DNA from: Lachnospiraceae bacterium
GTDB lineage: Bacteria; Bacillota; Clostridia; Lachnospirales; Lachnospiraceae
NCBI GenBank assembly: GCA_009911035.1
Contig: QXWO01000011.1
Span: 58,552-122,551 of the forward strand
DNA length: 64,000 bases
Direction of reading: 5' to 3'
The position numbers were made by a program, and so were the translations under genes. This document shows positions 46,272-55,393 of this stretch, in pieces; within the stretch, counting starts at the first letter, position 1; every line of letters begins with the position of its first letter. Under the pieces are notes generated by a model that searched no databases, had not been told where the DNA came from, and worked only from the letters and a program-made list of their open reading frames with translations.

Positions 46272-46901
46272 ATGAAGGGACTTTTATTAAAAGAATTATA
46301 TATATTAAAAGGATTTGGAAAGCAGTATCTGTTGATTCTGGCATTTTTGCTTATCTGGGCAATATCCACAAAATCATTTTCTTTCATTATAATATATGTA
46401 GCCCTGATAGGAAGCCAGATTGCCATGAGCACTATGGCAGCTGACGAGGCGGTTTCTTTCAGCCGATATGCCCTGACCATGCCCATAGACCGGAAAATGC
46501 TGATCAAAACAAAATACATGCTGTTTTTGGGGACGATTTTAGGAGGGACCGTGGTAAGCGTTGTTCTAAATCTCCTGTTTTTTATGACATCGTTTGGGGC
46601 GGACAACTATTTTTCGTGGGAAGGTCTTGCGGCAGTAGTCTGTGTTTTCGTGGTGGGAAATTCGATCAGTATGCCTGTCATGTTTAAAGCAGGCGTGGAA
46701 AAAGCAAGATATGTGACCATTTTTACTATGCTGCTTATGTCAGGTGTCTTTGTGGCTGGCATCAAGCTGGGAGGACTGGAGAGCAAACTGGAAAATTACA
46801 GCGGCGGGGGCTGGTACTTACTTCCTATCGTTGTTGCAGTACTGTCCATTGTTCTATCCTATTTTGCAGCAGTTAAGATAACAAAGAATAAAGAGTGGTA
46901 G
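46272..46901 (+). CDS. ABC-2 type transporter permease
   Basis: 209 residues, about six membrane helices, starting MKGLLLKELYILKGFGKQ, a typical ABC-2 start. Forms the channel for the preceding ATPase. The substrate is unknown; GntR-YtrA operons of this kind often give bacitracin-like or bacteriocin resistance. Confidence 0.88.
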   Translation: MKGLLLKELYILKGFGKQYLLILAFLLIWAISTKSFSFIIIYVALIGSQIAMSTMAADEAVSFSRYALTMPIDRKMLIKTKYMLFLGTILGGTVVSVVLNLLFFMTSFGADNYFSWEGLAAVVCVFVVGNSISMPVMFKAGVEKARYVTIFTMLLMSGVFVAGIKLGGLESKLENYSGGGWYLLPIVVAVLSIVLSYFAAVKITKNKEW

Positions 46902-47028
46902 TGTAAATGTCCCGTAAAACCTTTGCGGGACATTTTTATGACAGTAAATTTCTCATTGGCAGGATGGCAAAAAATTGGTATAGTAGTAGAAGATGAAAAG
47001 GGTTTTAGGATATAGCAGGGAGAATGGA

Positions 47029-47856
47029 ATGGACAGCGGTATTTTATATGTAAGTGATTTGGACGGGACTTTATTAAACACCCGGGACAGAATTAGTCCT
47101 TACAGTTTAAATGTTATCAATACACTGATTGAAAAAGGAATGAAGTTTACTTATGCCACGGCAAGGTCGCTGGTTTCGGCATCCAGAGTGGCAGAAGGGC
47201 TTACCCTTCACATTCCTGTAATTGTTTATAATGGCGCGTTTATTATGGAGGCGGATACGGGGAAAATTCTGTACTCTGCTAAGATGGCGGAGAAAGAGAG
47301 CAGATTTCTTGAAGAATATTTTAACCGGGCCGGGCTTTTTCCACTGGTATATACTTTCCGGGAGGGACAGGAAAAAGTACGCTGGTATCCTTCCCGTGAA
47401 AATTATGGGATCAAACGGTATCTTTCCATGCGCAAAGACGACAGAAGGATGGAGCCTGTGGCGGACAATGAGAGCCTTTATCAGGGGGAAATGTTTTATT
47501 TTACCTGTATAGGGGAAAAGGAAGAATTGGAAGGAGCTTATGGGGAACTGAAAAAGGACGGCCGTTTCCGGGTGACATTACAGCAGGAGCTTTACAGGCC
47601 GGAATACTGGCTGGAAGTAATGCCAGCCAGGGCGTCCAAGGCAGCAGCCATAGGGGAACTTAAGAAAATATGGAAGTGCGGGAAGGTGATATCCTTTGGG
47701 GATGCTGTCAATGACATTCCCATGTTTGAGATTTCGGATGAAGCATATGCAGTGGAAAATGCCGTAGAAGAATTGAAAAGCTATGCGTCAGACGTGATTT
47801 TGTCCAATGAGGAGGACGGTGTGGCGAAATGGCTGCAACAGAGATATCAGTCATAA
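47029..47856 (+). CDS. HAD hydrolase, Cof/IIB subfamily
   Basis: ATG 47029 has AGGGAG 6 bases upstream and leads straight into ILYVSDLDGTLLN, the motif I start; an in-frame ATG at 46993 has no site. 275 residues with the large alpha/beta cap and the C-terminal motif ISFGDAVNDIPMFEISDEAYAVENA. Sugar-phosphate phosphatases are usual in the family. TGGTATAGT at 46976-46984 is a possible extended -10. It ends 23 bp before the next gene's start. Confidence 0.88.
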   Translation: MDSGILYVSDLDGTLLNTRDRISPYSLNVINTLIEKGMKFTYATARSLVSASRVAEGLTLHIPVIVYNGAFIMEADTGKILYSAKMAEKESRFLEEYFNRAGLFPLVYTFREGQEKVRWYPSRENYGIKRYLSMRKDDRRMEPVADNESLYQGEMFYFTCIGEKEELEGAYGELKKDGRFRVTLQQELYRPEYWLEVMPARASKAAAIGELKKIWKCGKVISFGDAVNDIPMFEISDEAYAVENAVEELKSYASDVILSNEEDGVAKWLQQRYQS

Positions 47857-47878
47857 AAGGGTGGATGAGGATGGCAGG

Positions 47879-49228
47879 ATGGAAAAATATCAGGTAAGAA
47901 AGATAGAACAGATAGAAGAAATTCAGGTGCGCGTACCGGGGTCAAAGAGCATTACGAACCGCGCTTTGCTCCTTGCAGCCTTGTCGGATAAGCGCTGCGT
48001 GCTCCGGGGGGTCTTATTCAGCGATGATTCAAGGGCGCTTCTGGACAGCCTTGTAAAGCTTGGCTTTCGGGTAGAGACAGATGAGGATTCTAAGGATGTG
48101 GTTATCTGGGGGATGGGGGGAGAGATTCCCAACCGACAGGCGGCCATTCATGTAAGAAGTGCAGGTACGGCTGCAAGGTTTCTGACTGTGATGCTGGCTT
48201 TAGCCGGGGGAGAATACCAACTGGACGCATCTGTCCAGATGTGCAGGCGTCCCATGCAGCCTCTTTTAGATGTTTTAAAGGATGCGGGAGTGGCTTTTGA
48301 ATTTTTTGGGGAAGAGAATCATTTTCCTTTTAGGATGAAGTCAGATTGCATTTCCTTAGATGAGGTGAGTATTGACACGAAAGTCAGCAGCCAGTTTGCC
48401 AGCGCCCTTTTTATGTCCGGGGTGCTTCTAAAAAAGGGACTTAAGGTGAACCTTCTGGGAGACAGGGCAGAAGGCTCTTATATTAAAATGACGCTGGCAG
48501 TAATGGAGCAGTTTGGAATTAAAGTCAGTCGGGAAGGAAATGTCTGCCGGATTCCCTATAAGCCGGATTTCGGGCTGGCGGAATATCAGGTGGAGCCGGA
48601 TGTATCCGGGGCCTGCTATTTCTATGCCATGGCACCCCTTCTTAAGACAGAAGTCGTTGTCAGGGATGTGCATATGAATTCCATGCAGGGGGATATTAAA
48701 TTTGTAGAAGCCCTAAAAGACATGGGGTGTGCTGTTACAGAACAAGAAGAGGGCGTGCAGGTATCGGGAAAGGAGCTGGGGATCTATCCGGGGCTGGAAC
48801 TGTCCATGAAAGACTTTTCGGACCAGACCATGACCGTGGCAGCCCTTGCGCCTTTTGCACATGGGGCGACAGTCATTAAAAATATTGGGCACATCCGGTT
48901 CCAGGAGTCCGACAGAGTCCGGGGGATTCTGACGGAGCTTAGGAGGATGGGGGTTCGGTGCGAAGAAGAGCCGGAGCTGGACGGCATCAAAATTTATCCC
49001 GGCGAAATAAAGGAGACGGAAGTGGAAACCTATGAGGACCACAGGATGGCAATGGCCTTTACCCTTGTTGGACTTAGGACGGGAAAGATCACAATCAAAA
49101 ATCCGGGATGCTGCCGAAAGACCTTTGAAAATTATTTTGAACTGATAGACAGCCTTTATAAGCAGACAGGAATTTTGGGCTGCCGGGCGTCTGGTCCGCA
49201 GACGGAAAAATTTGAAACGGAGGAGTAA
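47879..49228 (+). CDS. aroA: 3-phosphoshikimate 1-carboxyvinyltransferase (EPSP synthase)
   Basis: ATG 47879 gives 449 residues starting just before the conserved VPGSKSITNRALLLAAL (about 20-36); a longer frame from 47807 overlaps the preceding gene. Further marks: SAGTAARFLTVMLA (~98-111), KVSSQFASALFMSG and DHRMAMAF near 384. It makes EPSP in the shikimate pathway. The -SAGTAARF- motif, with Ala where plant-type enzymes have Gly-Asn-Ala, suggests class II, but this was not tested. No other aro gene is near. Its stop overlaps the hflX start. Confidence 0.95.
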   Translation: MEKYQVRKIEQIEEIQVRVPGSKSITNRALLLAALSDKRCVLRGVLFSDDSRALLDSLVKLGFRVETDEDSKDVVIWGMGGEIPNRQAAIHVRSAGTAARFLTVMLALAGGEYQLDASVQMCRRPMQPLLDVLKDAGVAFEFFGEENHFPFRMKSDCISLDEVSIDTKVSSQFASALFMSGVLLKKGLKVNLLGDRAEGSYIKMTLAVMEQFGIKVSREGNVCRIPYKPDFGLAEYQVEPDVSGACYFYAMAPLLKTEVVVRDVHMNSMQGDIKFVEALKDMGCAVTEQEEGVQVSGKELGIYPGLELSMKDFSDQTMTVAALAPFAHGATVIKNIGHIRFQESDRVRGILTELRRMGVRCEEEPELDGIKIYPGEIKETEVETYEDHRMAMAFTLVGLRTGKITIKNPGCCRKTFENYFELIDSLYKQTGILGCRASGPQTEKFETEE

Positions 49229-50529
49229 TGGAAGAACAATTAACAGATACAGAGAGTGCATATGAGCGAGTATTGCTGGTGGGTGTGGACGATGGGAGCA
49301 CGGAGGTGGACTTTGAAGGTTCTATGGAGGAATTAAAAAGTCTGGCGAAAGCCTGTTTTATGGAGCCGGTAGGGATGATCACCCAGAGGATGGAATCGGT
49401 CAATAATGGTCTGTATATCGGGACAGGAAAGGTGCAGGAGGTGAAGGAAGCGGCGGAGCTGCTGGAGGCCGAGGTGATTGTATTTGACGATACCCTGACG
49501 CCCTCCCAGCTTCGGAATCTCCAAAAAGAGCTGGACCTGGCGATTCTGGACCGGACCACATTGATTCTGGATATCTTTGAGACAAGGGCGAGAACAAGAG
49601 AGGCAAAATTGCAGGTGGAATCTGCCAGATTGAAGTATCTTCTGCCAAGGCTGGTGGGGATGCACAAAGCGCTGACCAGACAGGGAGGCACCAGCGGCAG
49701 CATGAGCAGCAGGGGCGCCGGGGAGAAGAAGCTGGAGCTTGACAGGCGGAGGATTGAGCACCGCATATCGGAATTGTCCAAAGAGCTGGAGGAGGTTTCA
49801 AGAGAAAGGCGGGTGCAGCGTAAGAAGCGGAACAGCTCCAGGATACCGCTGGTAGCTTTGGTTGGATATACCAATGCGGGGAAATCAACGATTATGAATT
49901 CACTGGTGGATAAGTACGTGAAGGAGGAAGAAAAAAGGGTTTTGGAAAAGGATATGCTTTTTGCTACTCTGGACACCACGGTAAGGAGAATCAATACAGG
50001 CAGCAATAAGGACTTTCTGTTGTCAGATACGGTGGGGTTTATCCATAAACTTCCCCATGGGCTGATAAAGGCTTTTCATTCTACGTTAGAAGAGGTGGAA
50101 GGCGCAGACCTGCTTTTGCAGGTGGTGGATTATTCCGATCCTTACTATAAGGAGCAGATGGAAACCACAGGGAAAACCCTGCTGGAGCTGAAGGCTGGGG
50201 ACATACCAATGATAACGGTATTCAACAAGGCAGATAAGTGCGGGGAGAAAATCAGCTACCCTAAAATCGTGGGAAAGGATAAGATTTATCTTTCCGCCAA
50301 AGAGGATGTCTCCATAGATCTGCTGACAGACATGATACTGGACCGTATCTATGAGGATTATGAGCCTGCAGAATTTCTGATACCCTATGAGGATGGACGC
50401 ACTCTTTCTTATTTTATGGAAAATGCCCATGTGACGGATAAGGAATATCAGGAAAAGGGAACTTTGATAAAAGTAAAATGCCATAAGGCAGACCGGGATA
50501 AATATAAAGATTATCTGCTGGCGGAATAA
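49228..50529 (+). CDS. hflX: Ribosome-associated GTPase HflX
   Basis: 433 residues. N-terminal HflX domain, glycine-rich linker (RQGGTSGSMSSRGAGEKKLELDRR, ~150), coiled coil, and G domain: G1 GYTNAGKS ~211, G3 DTVGFIHKLPH ~268, G4 NKAD ~331. It splits stalled ribosomes after stress. The start overlaps the aroA stop by one base. Confidence 0.96.
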   Translation: MEEQLTDTESAYERVLLVGVDDGSTEVDFEGSMEELKSLAKACFMEPVGMITQRMESVNNGLYIGTGKVQEVKEAAELLEAEVIVFDDTLTPSQLRNLQKELDLAILDRTTLILDIFETRARTREAKLQVESARLKYLLPRLVGMHKALTRQGGTSGSMSSRGAGEKKLELDRRRIEHRISELSKELEEVSRERRVQRKKRNSSRIPLVALVGYTNAGKSTIMNSLVDKYVKEEEKRVLEKDMLFATLDTTVRRINTGSNKDFLLSDTVGFIHKLPHGLIKAFHSTLEEVEGADLLLQVVDYSDPYYKEQMETTGKTLLELKAGDIPMITVFNKADKCGEKISYPKIVGKDKIYLSAKEDVSIDLLTDMILDRIYEDYEPAEFLIPYEDGRTLSYFMENAHVTDKEYQEKGTLIKVKCHKADRDKYKDYLLAE

Positions 50530-50614
50530 TACTTTTGATAAAATTTTTAACATATAGAAAATAACGATATACACAAGGGAGTCCGGCGGGAAACAGTCCG
50601 GGAGGGAGAAAAGA

Positions 50615-51325
50615 ATGGAGAAGGAACGGTTGAATAAATATCTGGCTTCCTGCGGCCTGTGTTCCCGCAGGGAAGCCGACAGGATGATAGAGGAAGGCCG
50701 GGTGAAAGTAAACGGCGAAAGGGCTGAAGCCGGAATGAAGGTGGATGGAAGGGATAAAATACTGGTAAATGGAAAGCCCGTCCACGGAAAAGATGAAAAG
50801 GTAGTGCTGGCTTACTATAAGCCGGTAGGTGTGACCTGTACAGAAAAAGACAGGTTTGCTGACAAGAAAATCACGGACATGGTGAAATTTCCTGTCCGTG
50901 TAACCTACGCCGGAAGGCTGGATAAAGATTCAGAAGGGCTGATGCTGCTTTCCAATGACGGGGAGCTGATCAACGCCATGATGCGGGGCAGTGCCGGACA
51001 TGAAAAGGAATACATGGTAAGAGTCAACAGGGAAATCACACAGGAATTTATCCGGAAAATGGAGGCCGGGGTTTATCTGTCAGAACTTAATCTTGCCACG
51101 AAGCCCTGCAAAGTGGAGAAGACCGGGAAGTTTACCTTTAAAATTGTTTTGACACAGGGAATCAACAGACAGATTAAGAGGATGACCAGAGAGCTTGGCG
51201 TCCATGTAATTTCCATCAAGAGGATCCGGGTGGTGAATATCCGCCTTGAGAAACTAAGGCCGGGTGAATACCGGAAGCTTTCGGAAGAAGAACTGGAAAT
51301 GCTGTATCATTTATGTAGGAAGTAA
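50615..51325 (+). CDS. RNA pseudouridine synthase, RsuA/RluB family
   Basis: 236 residues. S4 domain (RLNKYLASCGLCSRREADRMIEEGRVKVNG), then the synthase core with the catalytic Asp in GRLDKDSEGLMLLSNDG (~108). RluB (23S), RsuA (16S) or RluF-like; the motif order favours RluF/RluB but does not decide. It acts on rRNA in the cytoplasm. Confidence 0.92.
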   Translation: MEKERLNKYLASCGLCSRREADRMIEEGRVKVNGERAEAGMKVDGRDKILVNGKPVHGKDEKVVLAYYKPVGVTCTEKDRFADKKITDMVKFPVRVTYAGRLDKDSEGLMLLSNDGELINAMMRGSAGHEKEYMVRVNREITQEFIRKMEAGVYLSELNLATKPCKVEKTGKFTFKIVLTQGINRQIKRMTRELGVHVISIKRIRVVNIRLEKLRPGEYRKLSEEELEMLYHLCRK

Positions 51326-51351
51326 AATCTTTAAATGGGAGATAGAAAGAC

Positions 51352-53316
51352 ATGGAAGAGTATAAGCGCAGGTGCGGGGAGCTGGTAAGGCGTCTGAATG
51401 AGGCGTCTGAAGCCTATTATAATGGAAGGGAAGAGATTATGTCCAACTATGAGTGGGACGCTCTTTTTGACGAGCTTGCCGCCCTGGAGGAGGAAACAGG
51501 ATATATCCTGCCGGAGAGCCCCACCCAGAACACCGGATATGAAGAAAATAACGGGGACAGGGAGCCCCATGAATTCCCGGCGCTTTCTTTAGCAAAAACC
51601 AAGCAGGTAGCGGAATTGCAGAAATGGGCGGAAGATAAAAAGGTGTGGCTTTCCTGGAAACTGGACGGTTTGACACTGGTGCTGACCTATGACGGAGGGA
51701 AACTGGCCAAAATAGTTACGCGGGGAAACGGCACGGTGGGAACCAACATTACTTACCTGAAAAATTCAATCAAAGGCTTTCCCCTTAGAATAAAATATAA
51801 AGGCCATATGGTAGTCCGGGGGGAAGCTGTCATCTCTTATACGGATTTTGAACTAATTAACGATACCATAGAGGACGATGATGAGAAATACGCCAATCCC
51901 CGCAATTTGGCTTCCGGTACTTTAAGCCTTGACGACCCGGAAAAGGTCAAAGAAAGATGTGTGCGTTTCCATGCATTTACCCTTGTTTACAGGGAGGAAG
52001 ACATCCGGTCATGGGGAGAGCGCATGGATTTTCTTGAGAAGGAAGGCTTCACTGTGGTGGAGCGGGAAGAACTGACTGCCGGGGAACTCCCGGCGGCGAT
52101 TGACGCATGGACCCGGAAAGTGGAAAGCAAAGCCATGGACCTGCCGGTAGACGGCCTGGTCATCTGTTACGATGATACGGAATATGCTTCCTCTGGAAGC
52201 GTTACGGGCCATCACGCTACCAAAGCAGGATACGCTTTCAAATGGCAGGATGTATCTGCTGAGTCGGAACTTTTGTATGTGGAATGGTCCTGTGCGGCTT
52301 CCACGATTTCGCCTGTGGCGGTTTTTGAACCGGTACAGTTGGAAGGGACCACTGTATCCCGCGCCTCTCTTTGCAATATCAGCGAGATGGAAAGGCTGGG
52401 CATTGGAAAACAGTGCACCCTGGAGGTCATCAAGGCAAATAAGATTATTCCCAAATGCATTGCAGTTAAAAAGGCAGAAGGAACCTTTGAGATCCCCGAC
52501 AAATGTCCGGTGTGCGGCGCGCAGACACAGATCCGCACCAGCCCGAAAAGTAAGACAAAAACTTTACACTGTACCAACCCTGACTGTACCGCAAAGCATG
52601 TAAAGAAGTTTACCCGTTTTGTCAGCAAATCCGGCATGGACATTGACGGCCTGTCTATACAGACTATGTTGAAGTTTATGAATGAAGGCTTTATAAAAGA
52701 GTTTGCGGATATTTACCACCTGGCAGAACATGCCGGCGTTATCCGGGAGATGGAAGGCTTCGGGGAGAAATCCTGCGAGAATATGATGCGCGCCATTGAA
52801 AAGAGCAGACAGGTGCATCCTGTGAACTTCATTTATGCCCTGTGCATTCCCATGCTGGGCATTGACGCAGGCAAGAAGATTATTGCAAAGAGTGGTTTTG
52901 AGGGATTCCTGGAAAGGCTGGATAACAAACAGGGATTTGAGGATATCGACGGTATCGGCCCTGAAAAATCCAGATCAGCCATGGAGTGGTACGAGGATGA
53001 TAAGAACCAGTCTTCTTTAAAAGCACTTTTGGGGGAGGTAACAATAGAAAAGGTGGACATTACCCCTGACGCAGAGGGAAAATGCGCCGGCCTTACCTTT
53101 GTGATCACCGGAGATGTCCATTATTATAAAAACAGGGATGAGTTCAAAGCCTATGTGGAGGCAGCAGGGGGGAAAGTGACCGGAAGCGTCACCTCTAGGA
53201 CGAACTATCTTGTGAATAATAATGACCAGTCAACATCCTCTAAAAACCGGAAAGCAAGAGAGCTTGGGGTTCCTATTATTACGGAAGACCAGTTTGTGGA
53301 CCAGTTCGGGGAATAA
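51352..53316 (+). CDS. ligA: NAD-dependent DNA ligase LigA
   Basis: 654 residues. Domain Ia and adenylation domain with the catalytic Lys103 in SWKLDG (family motif KxDG), OB fold, a four-Cys zinc finger (CPVCG...HCTNPDC, ~385-410), helix-hairpin-helix repeats (GFGEKSCENM; IDGIGPEKS) and a C-terminal BRCT domain (~580-654). It differs from common LigA: the core reads RGNGTVGTNITYLKNSI where most have GDGTxGEDVTxN. It may be a second, divergent ligase in the genome; a classical copy elsewhere cannot be excluded. Confidence 0.92.
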   Translation: MEEYKRRCGELVRRLNEASEAYYNGREEIMSNYEWDALFDELAALEEETGYILPESPTQNTGYEENNGDREPHEFPALSLAKTKQVAELQKWAEDKKVWLSWKLDGLTLVLTYDGGKLAKIVTRGNGTVGTNITYLKNSIKGFPLRIKYKGHMVVRGEAVISYTDFELINDTIEDDDEKYANPRNLASGTLSLDDPEKVKERCVRFHAFTLVYREEDIRSWGERMDFLEKEGFTVVEREELTAGELPAAIDAWTRKVESKAMDLPVDGLVICYDDTEYASSGSVTGHHATKAGYAFKWQDVSAESELLYVEWSCAASTISPVAVFEPVQLEGTTVSRASLCNISEMERLGIGKQCTLEVIKANKIIPKCIAVKKAEGTFEIPDKCPVCGAQTQIRTSPKSKTKTLHCTNPDCTAKHVKKFTRFVSKSGMDIDGLSIQTMLKFMNEGFIKEFADIYHLAEHAGVIREMEGFGEKSCENMMRAIEKSRQVHPVNFIYALCIPMLGIDAGKKIIAKSGFEGFLERLDNKQGFEDIDGIGPEKSRSAMEWYEDDKNQSSLKALLGEVTIEKVDITPDAEGKCAGLTFVITGDVHYYKNRDEFKAYVEAAGGKVTGSVTSRTNYLVNNNDQSTSSKNRKARELGVPIITEDQFVDQFGE

Positions 53317-53445
53317 GGATGCATGTATATGCAGCCGGAAATGGCGGATCATTTGTAATAGTACATCTGCTGTGGGCGTGCATACCCGGCTGCCTGCGGC
53401 GATGTTACGACTGATAATATTGATGAGAAATGGAGTAGAAAAGAT

Positions 53446-54351
53446 ATGCCGATAAAAGTTCAAAGCGATTTGCCAGCAAAGGGGATACTGGAAAATGAAA
53501 ATATATTTGTGATGGATGAATACCGTGCCCTGCATCAGGATATCCGTCCCCTTAAAATCTGTATTTTAAATCTTATGCCTGTCAAGCAGGATACGGAATT
53601 ACAGCTTTTGCGGGCACTGTCCAATACCCCCCTTCATATTGACGTGACTTTCATGAAAATGAACAGCCATGTCTCCTTAAACACGCCAATCCAGCATTTG
53701 AACCGCTTCTACAATACTTTCGACGAGATGCGGGATAAGAAGTTTGACGGGCTGATGATCACAGGCGCTCCGGTGGAGCAGATTCCCTTTGAAGAAGTAG
53801 ACTACTGGCCGGAATTGTGTGAGATCATGGAATGGACCAAAAGCCATGTAACTTCCACTCTGCATATCTGCTGGGGGGCGCAGGCAGGACTGTACTATCA
53901 CTTTGGACTGGAAAAGGTTCTGCTTCCACAGAAATTATTCGGCGTTTACAGGCATAAAGTGATGAACCGGAAAATACCGCTGGTGCGGGGCTTTGATGAT
54001 TACTTTATGATTCCCCACAGCAGGCATACCGCAGTCCGTGCTCAGGACATACATAACTGCCGGGAACTAACAGTTCTGGCCGAGTCCGATGAGGCAGGCG
54101 TGCTCCTTTGCATGACGGAAGGGGGCAGACAGATTTTTGTCATGGGACATCCGGAATATGACAGATATACTCTCCAAAATGAATACCTCAGGGATAAGAA
54201 TAAAGGACTGACCATACAGCCGCCGGTGAATTATTACCCGGATGATGATGACAGCCAACGGCCGGATTTGCAGTGGCGGTCGCATAGCAACAATCTTTAT
54301 TCTAACTGGCTGAATTATTACGTTTATCAGGTGACTCCTTATGAATTGTAA
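53446..54351 (+). CDS. metA: Homoserine O-acetyltransferase (MetA type)
   Basis: 301 residues, MetA/HTS family. Catalytic Cys142 ([10 protein letters not shown]) with His235 and Glu237 (GHPEYDR). Residue 111 is Glu (GAPVEQ); in this family Glu111 goes with acetyl-CoA, Gly111 with succinyl-CoA, so the product is inferred to be O-acetylhomoserine. First step from homoserine to methionine. No SAM riboswitch was recognised in the 129-bp upstream gap. It is the last core gene before the accessory region. Confidence 0.94.
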   Translation: MPIKVQSDLPAKGILENENIFVMDEYRALHQDIRPLKICILNLMPVKQDTELQLLRALSNTPLHIDVTFMKMNSHVSLNTPIQHLNRFYNTFDEMRDKKFDGLMITGAPVEQIPFEEVDYWPELCEIMEWTKSHVTSTLHICWGAQAGLYYHFGLEKVLLPQKLFGVYRHKVMNRKIPLVRGFDDYFMIPHSRHTAVRAQDIHNCRELTVLAESDEAGVLLCMTEGGRQIFVMGHPEYDRYTLQNEYLRDKNKGLTIQPPVNYYPDDDDSQRPDLQWRSHSNNLYSNWLNYYVYQVTPYEL

Positions 54352-54375
54352 GATAACATGTGTTATGAATGAGGA

Positions 54376-54540
54376 AAACCCAGCGAAATCAAGGGTTTCA
54401 CGGTTCCTGGCAGATGCAGAAAGTATCACATGATTTCACATAGATTCCTGTAGTTTTTCGGTAAAATGGTGTATAAATGGCGTACTTTTAGCTCCAGATG
54501 GCGTAAAAATGGCGTACTTTTTGGAGCAATGGCGTATGGG
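54376..54540. repeat. Candidate attachment end: inverted repeat and direct repeats
   Basis: AAACCC-11 bp-GGGTTT at 54376-54398 has the form of a tyrosine-recombinase core site. About 75 bp further, AAATGGCGTACTTTT occurs at 54475-54489 and 54507-54521 (32 bp apart), with weaker ATGGYGTA copies at about 54463, 54497 and 54527, like arm-type integrase or excisionase sites. It lies between metA and the mobile-type genes. No integrase is in the window. Confidence 0.4.
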
Positions 54541-54749
54541 TAGGAGGATGCATTGAGCGGGTGCGGTAAAAAAACGAATGAAAAGTATGAAAAAAACTGA
54601 AAAGAGAGATTTCGTATGAGTTTTATGGATCTTATCGTAATTTAACTGGCACTTATAATAAGGCTATTGTATTTTTACGTGACAGGCAGGAATTTATATG
54701 AAACTATCATATACCAATGGATGTGGATTCTGTAGTTGAATGTGATTTA

Positions 54750-54780
54750 GAACCTGACATATATTGTCAGGTTCTTTTTT
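54750..54780 (+). terminator. Rho-independent terminator without an obvious gene
   Basis: GAACCTGACA (54750-54759) pairs perfectly with TGTCAGGTTC (54765-54774) around TATAT, then six T. Confidence 0.85.
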
Positions 54781-55082
54781 AAATTAAAATGATTTTTTTA
54801 TGATAACAGGGACTTTTTTGAAGGTGTTTCGGTCGTGCACAAAAAAGAAATAATTTCCATAACGGATGAATAAATTATATTAAGGTGAACGGAAGATATT
54901 CTGTTCTGCAAAACGAGTACGATCCTCTTATGTAAAAAGGAGTTACAAATTCTAAGGCAACGGCGGCAGTACTGGTATATACATACCAGTGCATCCCGCA
55001 ACTATATGGTTTTGCAGATGATACTCACAGAAAGAATATGTGACGGACACCATCTCCTAAAGTCGAAAAAATGTTTGTGAAG

Positions 55083-55109
55083 GCAGCCTTGTATTGAGGC
55101 TGCTTTTTT
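55083..55109 (+). terminator. Rho-independent terminator without an obvious gene
   Basis: GCAGCC pairs with GGCTGC, followed by six T. Confidence 0.8.
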
Positions 55110-55266
55110 GCGTTTGGATCAGGGAAGCTGTGAGGTGATTTATTGCGGTGTGCTTTCTTTGGTTTGTAATGAAACAGTACATTTTTACAGACAGTGCCAT
55201 ACAGAATCAGTTATGTGCGGTCATAAGCTGTTATACTTCTGATACTTAAAAAGAGAACAAAAATAT

Positions 55267-55297
55267 TTATGGGGACTGGAGAGATCTGGTTCCTTTT
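55267..55297 (+). repeat. Terminator-like hairpin, upstream copy flanking the ankyrin gene
   Basis: A 31-bp sequence identical, apart from one base, to 56493-56523. It folds as GGGACTGGA-GAGA-TCTGGTTCC with a GNRA-type loop and ends in five T. Confidence 0.7.
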
Positions 55298-55393
55298 TGA
55301 TATGCAGGTTATAAATACAGCGGATTTATCTATAATGGAAGGACGGAACATAAGGAAACTGCAAAACAGTTTATATTGAAAGGAAAAATAACA

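Larger units (their letters stand above)
54352..55393. other. Gene-poor junction, about 1 kb, with hairpins and short repeats
   Basis: No convincing gene. It holds the att-like repeat and direct repeats (listed apart), two terminators, a duplicated terminator, and scraps of frame such as a 13-codon ATG frame at 54699. An inverted repeat CTGGTAT-ATAC-ATACCAG lies near 54972-54989, and TATAAT at 55331-55336 may serve the ankyrin gene. Terminators with no intact gene before them suggest lost genes or small RNAs. Confidence 0.5.

Noticed and set aside
53317-53445. SAM riboswitch before metA
   Set aside because: No SAM-I-like helices or terminator could be recognised in the 129-bp gap.
54463-54540. 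ATGGCGTA repeats as a CRISPR array
   Set aside because: Repeat units are too short and unevenly spaced, there are no unique 30-bp spacers and no cas gene.
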